In this document: positions 44,538 through 51,905 of the stretch, piece after piece | How positions within the stretch are numbered: the first letter of the stretch is position 1 | How the letters are laid out: each line of letters begins with the position of its first letter | Assembly: GCF_017948595.1 (NCBI RefSeq) | Contig: NZ_JAGFBV010000015.1 | Span: forward strand, 1 to 64,000 | Length of the DNA: 64,000 nucleotides | Origin: Flavobacterium geliluteum | Lineage (GTDB): Bacteria > Bacteroidota > Bacteroidia > Flavobacteriales > Flavobacteriaceae | Direction of reading: 5' to 3' | Program-made: the position numbers and the translations under genes | Notes under the pieces: generated by a model | What the model was told of the DNA's origin: nothing | Seen by the model: only the letters and a program-made list of their open reading frames with translations | Database searches by the model: none

Positions 44538-45197
44538 CTATGCGACAAGTTCACCTTTGTTATTCCAAAAAGCACTTTTTCCGCCAGAAGGATGTCCCCA
44601 GGATACTCCGCTAAAATTAGACATCAAAATATTCATTTTATATTTTTGCGCATAATTTTGCAAATCCCGATACGCATTCGGAACCCCGTTTGGTGAGAAA
44701 AAAATACTTGCTATGTAAATTGAAGTATCTTTTTTACCGGCATTTTCAGGATGCAAAGGATTGTCAATATCGGCGCAAATTGCAAAAGAAATTTTCTGAT
44801 TGTCGATCAATATCATCGGATTGTGATCCAACGAAGCCTGAAAAAATTCGTCTTCGCCTTGGTGTAAAAATTGCTTTGTATATATTTTTATCGAATGGTC
44901 GGGAGCGATGATAAACTCGCCAATAAACAATTGCTCATTTATCTGAATAGGCGCACCGGCCACAATAATAATGTTATGTTCTACCGATAATTTTCTTAAA
45001 TGATCGAGTCTACTATCTTTTTTTGAAAAAGCCAATTTTGCCGCATTCTCCCGCTCGTAGCCTGTAATAGACATTTCGGGAAAGACAATTAGCTGGGCTC
45101 CTTTTTCTGCAGCCAATGTTATAAGACGATAATGATCTACTAAATTAGCTTCTATATTTCCTCGTTTTGGTTGTGTTTGTGCAGCTGCTAGGATCAT
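44538..45197 (-). CDS. Carbon-nitrogen hydrolase (nitrilase family), truncated by an in-frame amber codon
   Basis: 219 residues from the ATG at 45197; the frame also contains a TTG four codons upstream. The catalytic triad is recognisable: Glu in VFPEMSITGYE, Lys in YTKQFLHQGE and Cys in SFAICADIDNP. It hydrolyses C-N bonds of an unknown amide. The frame stops at TAG (44538-44540) after KGELVA, but the same frame continues for 25 codons from MNDSDSGLLLVEN to a TAA at 44460-44462. This tail looks like the family's last strands, so a sense codon probably mutated to TAG. The enzyme may be inactive or unstable. Confidence 0.85.
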   Translation of the reverse strand: MILAAAQTQPKRGNIEANLVDHYRLITLAAEKGAQLIVFPEMSITGYERENAAKLAFSKKDSRLDHLRKLSVEHNIIIVAGAPIQINEQLFIGEFIIAPDHSIKIYTKQFLHQGEDEFFQASLDHNPMILIDNQKISFAICADIDNPLHPENAGKKDTSIYIASIFFSPNGVPNAYRDLQNYAQKYKMNILMSNFSGVSWGHPSGGKSAFWNNKGELVA

Positions 45198-45224
45198 TTT
45201 TTGGTGCAATTGTTTTTTCTGTTA

Positions 45225-45542
45225 TTAACTTTCTATATAAATCCAAGCAACTAGCCCTGATTTTAAGGTGATTTGAACTCTTTTGTAAGCATTTGATTCA
45301 AATAAATCTGCTTTTGCGAGGTCTTTGCTGCTGATTTTAAAAACGATTCCTTCAATCTTATCTGAAGAATTTTCGCTTGCCGTTGCTACAAAATAGTCTG
45401 TCATACCAAATTCTTCCTCTATTTTGAGATCTTTTAGTTTATAACCTGTCAGCTGATCGGGTGTGCCGGTGAGAAGTTTATTAAAAACCTGCATTTGAAT
45501 TTCTTTTGATTGTAATGTTCCGTACGAAAATAGATGTTCCAT
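45225..45542 (-). CDS. Gamma-glutamylcyclotransferase-like (AIG2/GGCT fold) protein
   Basis: 105 residues with the family start LFSYGTLQSKEIQ and a later EGIVFKIS and FESNAYKRVQ. The Glu in the latter region is the likely general acid. Some members act on gamma-glutamyl amines; substrate here is unknown. It starts 28 bases before a structured repeat and ends 15 bases before the nitrilase frame. Position within the trp operon has no evident metabolic reason. Confidence 0.85.
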   Translation of the reverse strand: MEHLFSYGTLQSKEIQMQVFNKLLTGTPDQLTGYKLKDLKIEEEFGMTDYFVATASENSSDKIEGIVFKISSKDLAKADLFESNAYKRVQITLKSGLVAWIYIES

Positions 45543-45569
45543 AATTGCTGTTTTTCTCGTTGTTTGTGT

Positions 45570-45677
45570 GCGTTAGGGATGGAAGCGATATCTCCCGATT
45601 TAGAAAAACAAGGCTTTTTAGCCGTAGTTTTTGTTAATCGGGAATTTAGCGGACAGCCCGACCCTTGGGGAACGCCC
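45570..45677. repeat. Structured intergenic repeat, copy 2
   Basis: Starts GCGTTAGGGATGGAAGCGAT and ends GGACAGCCCGACCC then TTGGGGAACGCCC. The variable middle pairs CCCGATT with AATCGGG, enclosing a second stem around AGGCTTTTTAGCC. It separates trpB from the GGCT-like gene. Confidence 0.8.
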
Positions 45678-45688
45678 AAAATAGTCTT

Positions 45689-46870
45689 CTATAATTTGAA
45701 ATAATCGATATAATTGTCTAAATCTTTATCGCCACGACCCGAAAGGCTAATGACCACGATGTCGGTTGGTTTGAATTTCTTTTGGTCTAAAACCGCAAAA
45801 GCATGCGCGCTTTCTATGGCTGGAATGATTCCTTCCAATTGGGTGAGCTGCAAACCTGCCTGCATGGCATCGTCGTCTGTCACTGAGAAGAATTCGCCAC
45901 GACCAGTCTGCGCCAAATGTGCGTGCATAGGGCCAACTCCGGGATAATCGAGACCTGCAGAAATAGAATACGGCTCGGTGATTTGCCCGTCTGGAGTTTG
46001 CATCAAAAGGGTTTTGCAACCGTGAATAACGCCTACTTTCCCTAACTTACTAGTAGCTGCGCTGTGCCCGCTGTCAACTCCTTTTCCGGCAGCTTCAACG
46101 GCAATAATTCCAACTTCTGGCTCGTGCAAAAAGTGATAATAGGTTCCCGCAGCGTTGCTTCCGCCTCCGATACAGGCTACGACATAATCAGGGTTTTCGC
46201 GACCTTCTTTTTCTTTTAACTGCCATTTTATTTCTTCTGAAATCACGCTTTGAAAACGTGTTACCATATCGGGATAAGGATGCGGTCCGATGGCAGAACC
46301 AATAATATAATGGGTGTCTACCGGATTGTTGATCCAGTCACGGATGGCCTCGTTGGTAGCGTCTTTTAGAGTGCGTGAACCCGAAAGTGCCGGACGAACT
46401 TCGGCGCCTAACATTTTCATACGCGCTACATTGGGAGCTTGACGGGCAATGTCAATTTCGCCCATATACACGATACATTGCATACCCATTAAAGCACAAA
46501 CTGTTGCAGTGGCCACTCCGTGTTGTCCTGCACCGGTTTCGGCTATAATTCGTTTTTTATTCAGACGTTTTGCAACCAATATTTGCCCGATCGTATTGTT
46601 GACTTTATGTGCTCCGGTATGATTGAGGTCTTCTCTTTTTAAATACACTTTTGTGTTGTATTTTTCAGACAGTCGCTTGGCAAAGTACAATGGACTAGGG
46701 CGTCCCACATAATCTTTTAGCAATTGGTCAAACTCTGCTTTGAAATCAGGCTCACTCGTAATTTTTAAATAATTCTGACGTAATTCTTCTACATTTGGAT
46801 AAAGCATTTCGGGAATGTAGGCTCCTCCAAATTCTCCGTAATATCCTTTTTCATTGACATTATAATTCAT
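45689..46870 (-). CDS. trpB: Tryptophan synthase beta subunit
   Basis: 393 residues. The PLP Lys is K89 in NHTGAHKVNN, and the phosphate loop is GGGSNAAGT. It joins indole and serine to make tryptophan within the alpha2-beta2 complex. The start overlaps the trpF stop by 11 bases, giving translational coupling. Full length, no missing residue seen. Confidence 0.97.
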   Translation of the reverse strand: MNYNVNEKGYYGEFGGAYIPEMLYPNVEELRQNYLKITSEPDFKAEFDQLLKDYVGRPSPLYFAKRLSEKYNTKVYLKREDLNHTGAHKVNNTIGQILVAKRLNKKRIIAETGAGQHGVATATVCALMGMQCIVYMGEIDIARQAPNVARMKMLGAEVRPALSGSRTLKDATNEAIRDWINNPVDTHYIIGSAIGPHPYPDMVTRFQSVISEEIKWQLKEKEGRENPDYVVACIGGGSNAAGTYYHFLHEPEVGIIAVEAAGKGVDSGHSAATSKLGKVGVIHGCKTLLMQTPDGQITEPYSISAGLDYPGVGPMHAHLAQTGRGEFFSVTDDDAMQAGLQLTQLEGIIPAIESAHAFAVLDQKKFKPTDIVVISLSGRGDKDLDNYIDYFKL

Positions 46871-47510
46871 TGTACTCTTGTTTAAGGTTTAAAATTTCAG
46901 GTTTTAAAGTTTTCTGAAACTTTCTCAATAGACTTTTGTTTTTTAATCCTGGTACTGTCTCAAATTTGCTGTTTACGTCTATGGCATAAATAGGTAAATT
47001 GAGGTTTTTTATGGCGGGTATTTCTTCAATTCCGATGCCACCACTCAAGAAGAATGGTTTTTCAGATTTGTAATTTTCTAATATTTTCCAGTCGAAAGTG
47101 ACTCCGTTTCCACCGGGTAACTTTCCTTTTGTATCGAATAAAAAGTAATCACATACTTTCTCGAAAGGTAGTAAAACTTCGAAATCAAAAATTGCTTCAA
47201 CAGAAAATACTTTTATGATTTCGATTCGGTTCCCGATTTTATCTTTCAATTCCTGGCAGAAGGCAACAGATTCTTTTCCATGCAATTGTACCGCCTGCAA
47301 ATCGTAGTGATTGATTTTGGATATAATATTTTCGACGGTTTCGTCTACAAAAACACCGACTTTTTTGATTGTTTTGATCAATTCCGGAATCTCACCGTCA
47401 AAATAACGAGCAGATTTTTCGTAGAAAATAAACCCCATATAATCGGGTAGGAGTGCTCCTATTTCGAGTATATTGTCGGGATATTTCATACCGCAGATTT
47501 TGAGTTTCAT
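46860..47510 (-). CDS. trpF: Phosphoribosylanthranilate isomerase
   Basis: 216 residues. The catalytic Cys is in KICGM (Cys5), and the general acid Asp in YAIDVNSKFE near 176. LSGGIG provides the phosphate site. It converts N-phosphoribosylanthranilate to CdRP, the third step of the pathway. It overlaps trpB and follows trpC by 59 bases. Confidence 0.95.
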   Translation of the reverse strand: MKLKICGMKYPDNILEIGALLPDYMGFIFYEKSARYFDGEIPELIKTIKKVGVFVDETVENIISKINHYDLQAVQLHGKESVAFCQELKDKIGNRIEIIKVFSVEAIFDFEVLLPFEKVCDYFLFDTKGKLPGGNGVTFDWKILENYKSEKPFFLSGGIGIEEIPAIKNLNLPIYAIDVNSKFETVPGLKNKSLLRKFQKTLKPEILNLKQEYNEL

Positions 47511-47569
47511 TTTTTAATGCTTTAAACTAAATTATTAATTCTTAAAAGATGTATTTTTTACCGCTGAGC

Positions 47570-48349
47570 CTAAAGCTGTTTGATAAATTCAGTTGCGGCT
47601 TTTCCAGCGTTATTGGTTTTCATAAAATTTTCGCCTATTAAAAATCCCTTGAAACCATAAGGCCTTAGTTCAGTAATAGCTTCGACTGATGAAATACCGC
47701 TTTCCGAAACTTTTACAAATTCATTTGGAATTTGCGAAGCCAATTGCTTGCTAAAATCAAGGCTTACTTCGAAGGTTTTTAAGTTTCGGTTATTTACGCC
47801 AATTATGTCTAATGTAGGCATAATTGATTTTTCTAACTCTTCCTGATTATGTACTTCTAATAAAACTTCTAAACCTAAATTTTTAGCAAAAGTCGAAAGA
47901 GATTTAATTTCTTCACGTGTTAAAACCGCAGCAATCAAAAGGATCAGATCGGCTCCAAAAGCTTTGGCTTCGAGAATTTGATATTCGTCTACGATGAATT
48001 CTTTTCGCAAAAGCGGAATATTGACACTAGCTCTTGCTAAAAGTAAATCGTCTAGTGAACCACCAAAATATTTCCCGTCTGTTAAAACCGAAATGCCACA
48101 AGCTCCTGCATTTTCATACCCTTTTACCACTTCTTCAACCGTAAAATCATGATTGATGACGGATTTTGATGGGGAACGGCGTTTGTGTTCTGCAATGATT
48201 CCGCTTGAACTTGTTTTTAGTTTTTGACTTAAAGAAATCGTTGCTCTTTCAAAAAATACAGAATTCTCCAGTTGCGATACTGGAATAATAGCTTTTTTAA
48301 GAACGACTTCTCGGTGTTTATCGAAAATTATTTTATCTAAGATATTCAT
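47570..48349 (-). CDS. trpC: Indole-3-glycerol phosphate synthase
   Basis: 259 residues from the ATG at 48349 (MNILDKIIFDKHREV); the frame upstream to 48373 lies in a repeat. Motifs IIAEHKRRSPSK (usual IAEIKKASPS), LLRKEFIVDEYQI and GVNNRNLKTFEV, then KVSESGI and GENFM, cover the catalytic Lys and Glu residues. It closes the indole ring. It is a separate TrpC, not fused to TrpF. Confidence 0.96.
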   Translation of the reverse strand: MNILDKIIFDKHREVVLKKAIIPVSQLENSVFFERATISLSQKLKTSSSGIIAEHKRRSPSKSVINHDFTVEEVVKGYENAGACGISVLTDGKYFGGSLDDLLLARASVNIPLLRKEFIVDEYQILEAKAFGADLILLIAAVLTREEIKSLSTFAKNLGLEVLLEVHNQEELEKSIMPTLDIIGVNNRNLKTFEVSLDFSKQLASQIPNEFVKVSESGISSVEAITELRPYGFKGFLIGENFMKTNNAGKAATEFIKQL

Positions 48350-48357
48350 TATGTTAT

Positions 48358-48412
48358 TTGTTTCAGGTTTCAAGTTTCAGGTTCGTTCCAACTAATTTGA
48401 AACCTGAAACAA
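48358..48412. repeat. TTTGAAACCTGAAAC-type inverted repeat between trpD and trpC
   Basis: TTGTTTCAGGTTTCAA (48358-48373) and TTGAAACCTGAAACAA (48397-48412) are perfectly complementary 16-base arms. The loop contains another copy of the same words. It lies 9 bases before the trpC ATG. Confidence 0.85.
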
Positions 48413-48426
48413 AAGAAACTAATTTT

Positions 48427-49419
48427 TTATTTACTTAATTCTTGTAATGTTTTTAATGCTTGATGTCCTTTTCCAGAGAACAGACTCTCTTTTGCTAATT
48501 CAAAACCTTCTAACGGAGAACATTTTGTGACGGTTGCAATAGCCATTGCGGCATTGGCACAAACCACATTGTTCTGAGCTTCGGTTCCTTTACCGGAAAT
48601 AATATTAACAAACATATCTGCAGATTCCTCGATGGTTTTTCCGCCTTCAATTTGGCTTTGCGATAAAAGGTGAATGCCAAAATCTTCCGGTTTGAGCATG
48701 CCTTCTATATGATTCGAAATGGTTTTGGTTGGCCCTGTCAAAGAGATTTCGTCATAGCCGTCAAGCGAATGTAAAATCGTAAAATTGACATCGGTACTTT
48801 GGTACAAATACGCATAAATTCGGGCTAATTCTAGGTTGAAAACACCAACCAATTGATTCTTTGGAAATGAAGGATTTACCATAGGTCCCAACATATTAAA
48901 GAAGGTTTTTACCGCCAATTCTTTACGGATCGGACCAACGTTTTTCATCGCTGGGTGAAATAGGGGAGCGTGCAAAACGCAAATTCCGGCTTTGTCGATA
49001 CATTTTTCTAAAAATGAAGCATCATTACTAAATTGGATGCCCATTTTCTCCATTACATTACTCGATCCAGAAATCGATGAAACACCATAATTTCCATGTT
49101 TTGCGACTTTTATTCCGGCTCCAGCTGCCACAAAAGAAGCCAATGTTGAAATGTTGAAAGTGTCTTTTCCATCACCGCCAGTTCCACACAAGTCGATTGT
49201 ATTATAAGCAGACAAATCAACACGAACGCACAATTCTAGCAACGCTTCGCGGAAACCCGAAAGTTCTTCAATAGTAATACTTCGCATCATAAATACCGTC
49301 AAAAATGCCGAAATCTGACTCGGATTGTAATGACCACTCGAAATGTTAATCAATACATTTTTGGCTTCTTCTTTGGAAAGTATTTCGTGGTTGATTAATT
49401 TATTTAATATATTTTTCAT
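48427..49419 (-). CDS. trpD: Anthranilate phosphoribosyltransferase
   Basis: 330 residues from the ATG at 49419 (MKNILNKLINHEILSKEEA); the frame reaches 49449 only through the leader repeat. Motifs DLCGTGGDGKDTFNIST, KHGNYGVSSISGSSNVME and HPAMKNVGPIRKELAV are the PRPP and anthranilate sites. It adds phosphoribose to anthranilate. It is separate from TrpG. Confidence 0.96.
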   Translation of the reverse strand: MKNILNKLINHEILSKEEAKNVLINISSGHYNPSQISAFLTVFMMRSITIEELSGFREALLELCVRVDLSAYNTIDLCGTGGDGKDTFNISTLASFVAAGAGIKVAKHGNYGVSSISGSSNVMEKMGIQFSNDASFLEKCIDKAGICVLHAPLFHPAMKNVGPIRKELAVKTFFNMLGPMVNPSFPKNQLVGVFNLELARIYAYLYQSTDVNFTILHSLDGYDEISLTGPTKTISNHIEGMLKPEDFGIHLLSQSQIEGGKTIEESADMFVNIISGKGTEAQNNVVCANAAMAIATVTKCSPLEGFELAKESLFSGKGHQALKTLQELSK

Positions 49420-49426
49420 TGTTTTT

Positions 49427-49462
49427 AAAGGTTCTAAGTCACTAAGCAACTAAGGTTCTGAG
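49427..49462 (-). repeat. AGAACCTTAG-type 5'-leader repeat (trpD)
   Basis: Coding strand CTCAGAACCTTAGTTGC, then TTAGTGACTTAGAACCTTT, ending 7 bases before the trpD ATG. Confidence 0.75.
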
Positions 49463-49495
49463 TTTTTTTTAAGTTTAAAGTTTCAGGCTGCAAGC

Positions 49496-49540
49496 TTCTT
49501 TTGTTTCAAGTTTCGTAACCTGAAATTTGAAACAAAAGAA
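49496..49540. repeat. TTTGAAAC-type inverted repeat after trpG
   Basis: 19-base arms (49496-49514 and 49522-49540), TTCTTTTGTTTCAAGTTTC and GAAATTTGAAACAAAAGAA, differ at one pair and enclose 7 bases. It starts directly after the trpG stop. It could act as a processing or partial termination site. Confidence 0.8.
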
Positions 49541-49541
49541 A

Positions 49542-50108
49542 CTAACTCTTTATCCAATTCTCTAAAATCCTTTTTCCGTTTGGAGTTAACACACTTTCGG
49601 GGTGAAATTGTACACCTCTTACATCAAATGTTGTGTGGCGAAGCGACATAATCTGACCGTTTTCGTCAACAGAAGTGGCTTCTAAAACATCCGGTAAACT
49701 ACTGTCTACTACCCAAGAATGATATCTTCCTACTTCAAATTCGTTCCCCAAACCTTCAAACAAAAGTTCATCCGAAACTACTGTTTTTACATTCGTAGCA
49801 ACTCCGTGATACACTTTGTCAAGGTTTGAAAGTGTTCCTCCAAAAACTTCTCCAATTGCTTGTTGCCCCAAACAAACGCCCAAAATACTTTTTGTCGAGG
49901 CATATTTCTGAATCACTGCTTTTAATAATCCTGCTTCCTCTGGAATTCCCGGTCCTGGTGAAAGTAAAATTTTATCAAAAATGGCAATTTCATCGATGTC
50001 AAATTCGTCATTTCTGTATACAATAACTTCGCAGTTTAAATCTTCTAAATAATGCACTAAATTATAAGTGAAACTATCGTAATTGTCTATAACTAATATT
50101 TTTTTCAT
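49542..50108 (-). CDS. trpG: Anthranilate synthase glutamine amidotransferase component
   Basis: 188 residues. The class I amidotransferase triad is Cys79 (GVCLGQQAIG), His169 and Glu171 (QFHPES). It supplies ammonia to TrpE. It may also serve para-aminobenzoate synthesis as in other bacteria with a single small subunit. It is preceded by a leader repeat ending 6 bases before its ATG. Confidence 0.96.
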   Translation of the reverse strand: MKKILVIDNYDSFTYNLVHYLEDLNCEVIVYRNDEFDIDEIAIFDKILLSPGPGIPEEAGLLKAVIQKYASTKSILGVCLGQQAIGEVFGGTLSNLDKVYHGVATNVKTVVSDELLFEGLGNEFEVGRYHSWVVDSSLPDVLEATSVDENGQIMSLRHTTFDVRGVQFHPESVLTPNGKRILENWIKS

Positions 50109-50114
50109 TTTTTT

Positions 50115-50148
50115 AAGGTTCTAAGTTACTAAGGTTCTAAGGTTCTGA
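50115..50148 (-). repeat. AGAACCTTAG-type 5'-leader repeat (trpG)
   Basis: Coding strand TCAGAACCTTAGAACCTTAG, then TAACTTAGAACCTT, ending 6 bases before the trpG ATG. The rest of the trpE-trpG spacer holds direct TTGAAACTTGAAA repeats (50168-50200). Confidence 0.75.
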
Positions 50149-50207
50149 TTTTCTATGTTCCAATAATTTGAAACTTGAAATTAAAAAACTTGAAACTAAA
50201 ATTTTTA

Positions 50208-51608
50208 CTATATTTTATCTGCCATTTCTAATGCGGTATTCAATGCTCTTAGTTTGTTGTACACTTCCTGCATTTCGCTTTCTTCATCTGAGCTAGCCAC
50301 GATTCCAGCGCCTGCCTGACAATGCAATTGATGGTTTTTACTGAGAAAAGTTCGAATCATAATGGCGTGATTAAAATTGCCTTCAAAATCCATGAAGCCA
50401 ATCGCTCCTCCATAAAAATTACGATTTGTTTTTTCGTAATCTTCAATCAATTGCATGGCTCTGTGTTTTGGGGCTCCACTTAAAGTTCCGGCTGGAAAAG
50501 TATCGGCAACTACTTGCATCGTGGTTGCTTTTTCATGTAAATGTCCCGTAACTTTTGAAACTAAGTGGATCACATGAGAGAAAAACTGTACTTCTCTGTA
50601 TTTTTCTACATTTACATCGTGACCATTTCTGCTCAAATCGTTTCGGGCCAAATCAACCAACATTACATGTTCGCTATTTTCTTTTTTGTCTTCTGAAAGT
50701 TCTTTGGCCAAAAGCGCGTCACGCTCATCATTTCCTGTTCTTTTGAACGTTCCGGCAATGGGATGAATCTCAGCCTTTCTGTTTTTTACAATAATTTGTG
50801 CTTCGGGCGAAGAACCAAAGATTTTAAAATCGCCATAATCAAAAAAGAATAAATAAGGAGAAGGGTTAATGCTTCGCAAAGCTCTGTAAACATTAAATTC
50901 ATCACCTTTGAAACCTTGTGTGAAACGGCGTGATAAAACCAGCTGAAAGACATCGCCACGGAAACAATGTTTTTTTGCCAAAGCCACATTATGCTTAAAT
51001 TCTTCATCTGTTAAGTTAGAGAAACCTTCGCCTTCTTTGGTGAATTTGTACGAAGCGATATTTCGTGATTGTAATAATTGCTCAATTTCAGAAATATTGT
51101 TTCGACCGTCAACACTGTGGCAAAAAATATACGCTTCATTTTTGAAATGATTGATAGCAATAATATTTTGATACACCGCATAAAAAACATCCGGGATAGA
51201 AGTAGCATTGTCTTTTTTGGCAATGGCGACTTTCTCGAAATAACGAACAGCATCATACGAAATGTATCCAAACAAACCATTATTGATGAATTTAAAATCG
51301 TTTTTCTCTGATTTAAATTGACTAGAGAATGCCTGAATTACTTCTGGAATATTGGTTGAAGCATCAATGGCAATTTGCTCTGTTGTTCCGTCAGGAAAGC
51401 TTTTCGAAATAATTTCGTTTTCGATCTTAATGGTAGCAATAGGGTTGCAGCAGATGTATGAAAAGCTATTGTCATTGCCATGATAATCACTACTTTCTAG
51501 CAATAAACTATTCGGAAATTTATCTCTAATTTTAAAATAAATGCTCACTGGCGTAATGGTGTCCGCCAGAATTTGTTTGTAATGAGTGTTGAGTATAAAA
51601 GGTTTCAA
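50208..51608 (-). CDS. trpE: Anthranilate synthase component I
   Basis: 466 residues. The Trp feedback motif LLES is present near 36, and the chorismate domain has SPEAQIIVKN, PIAGTFKRTG, NDLSRNG, HLVSKVTGHL, PAGTLSGAPK and GGAIGF. It makes anthranilate from chorismate and is the first gene of the operon. The start is TTG at 51608: no ATG lies upstream in frame, and KPFILNTHYKQI is needed as N-terminus. The transcript upstream carries a leader peptide and attenuator, so expression follows tryptophan supply. Confidence 0.95.
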   Translation of the reverse strand: MKPFILNTHYKQILADTITPVSIYFKIRDKFPNSLLLESSDYHGNDNSFSYICCNPIATIKIENEIISKSFPDGTTEQIAIDASTNIPEVIQAFSSQFKSEKNDFKFINNGLFGYISYDAVRYFEKVAIAKKDNATSIPDVFYAVYQNIIAINHFKNEAYIFCHSVDGRNNISEIEQLLQSRNIASYKFTKEGEGFSNLTDEEFKHNVALAKKHCFRGDVFQLVLSRRFTQGFKGDEFNVYRALRSINPSPYLFFFDYGDFKIFGSSPEAQIIVKNRKAEIHPIAGTFKRTGNDERDALLAKELSEDKKENSEHVMLVDLARNDLSRNGHDVNVEKYREVQFFSHVIHLVSKVTGHLHEKATTMQVVADTFPAGTLSGAPKHRAMQLIEDYEKTNRNFYGGAIGFMDFEGNFNHAIMIRTFLSKNHQLHCQAGAGIVASSDEESEMQEVYNKLRALNTALEMADKI

Positions 51609-51656
51609 AGTATTTCGTTTTTTAAATTTTAATTTATTTTTAATTGAGTTTTGACC

Positions 51657-51691
51657 AAAAAAAAAAGGCTTGTCGTGATGACAAGCCTTTT
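51657..51691 (-). terminator. trp attenuator terminator
   Basis: On the minus strand AAAAGGCTTGTC pairs perfectly with GACAAGCCTTTT around a five-base loop (51675-51679), then ten T (51657-51666). It lies between the leader peptide and trpE, about 50 bases before the trpE start. Confidence 0.93.
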
Positions 51692-51727
51692 ATATTTATA
51701 GTTTTACAATACCATAGGAAGCTTTGT

Positions 51728-51784
51728 TCACGACGTTTGACGTAAATTCTTCCACCACCAAGTATTGTTCATTATTGTTTTCAT
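51728..51784 (-). CDS. trpL: trp operon leader peptide (three tandem Trp)
   Basis: An 18-codon frame, MKTIMNNTWWWKNLRQTS, from the ATG at 51784 to a TGA at 51728-51730. Three consecutive TGG codons lie at 51752-51760. Trp is otherwise rare, so three in a row directly before a terminator is the classic sign of ribosome-mediated attenuation. The ATG lies about 18 bases after a TATATTTG promoter. A segment overlapping the stop codon (51721-51731, GUGAACAAAGC) can pair with the 5' half and loop of the terminator (51675-51686), giving a plausible antiterminator when the ribosome stalls at the Trp codons. Confidence 0.92.
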   Translation of the reverse strand: MKTIMNNTWWWKNLRQTS

Positions 51785-51801
51785 ATCTTATTTTGATTTT
51801 A

Positions 51802-51809
51802 CAAATATA
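51802..51809 (-). promoter_or_regulatory. trp operon promoter -7 element (TATATTTG)
   Basis: A perfect TAnnTTTG on the minus strand, placing the transcript start about 10 bases before the leader-peptide ATG. No clear TTG at -33. Confidence 0.7.
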
Positions 51810-51905
51810 TAAATGTAATTTGAATTAGAATACATAAATTTTCAAAAAAAAACTTTATAAACTTAGAAATTTGTTAGATTTCAAAAACAATAATTTTATA
51901 CTTGC

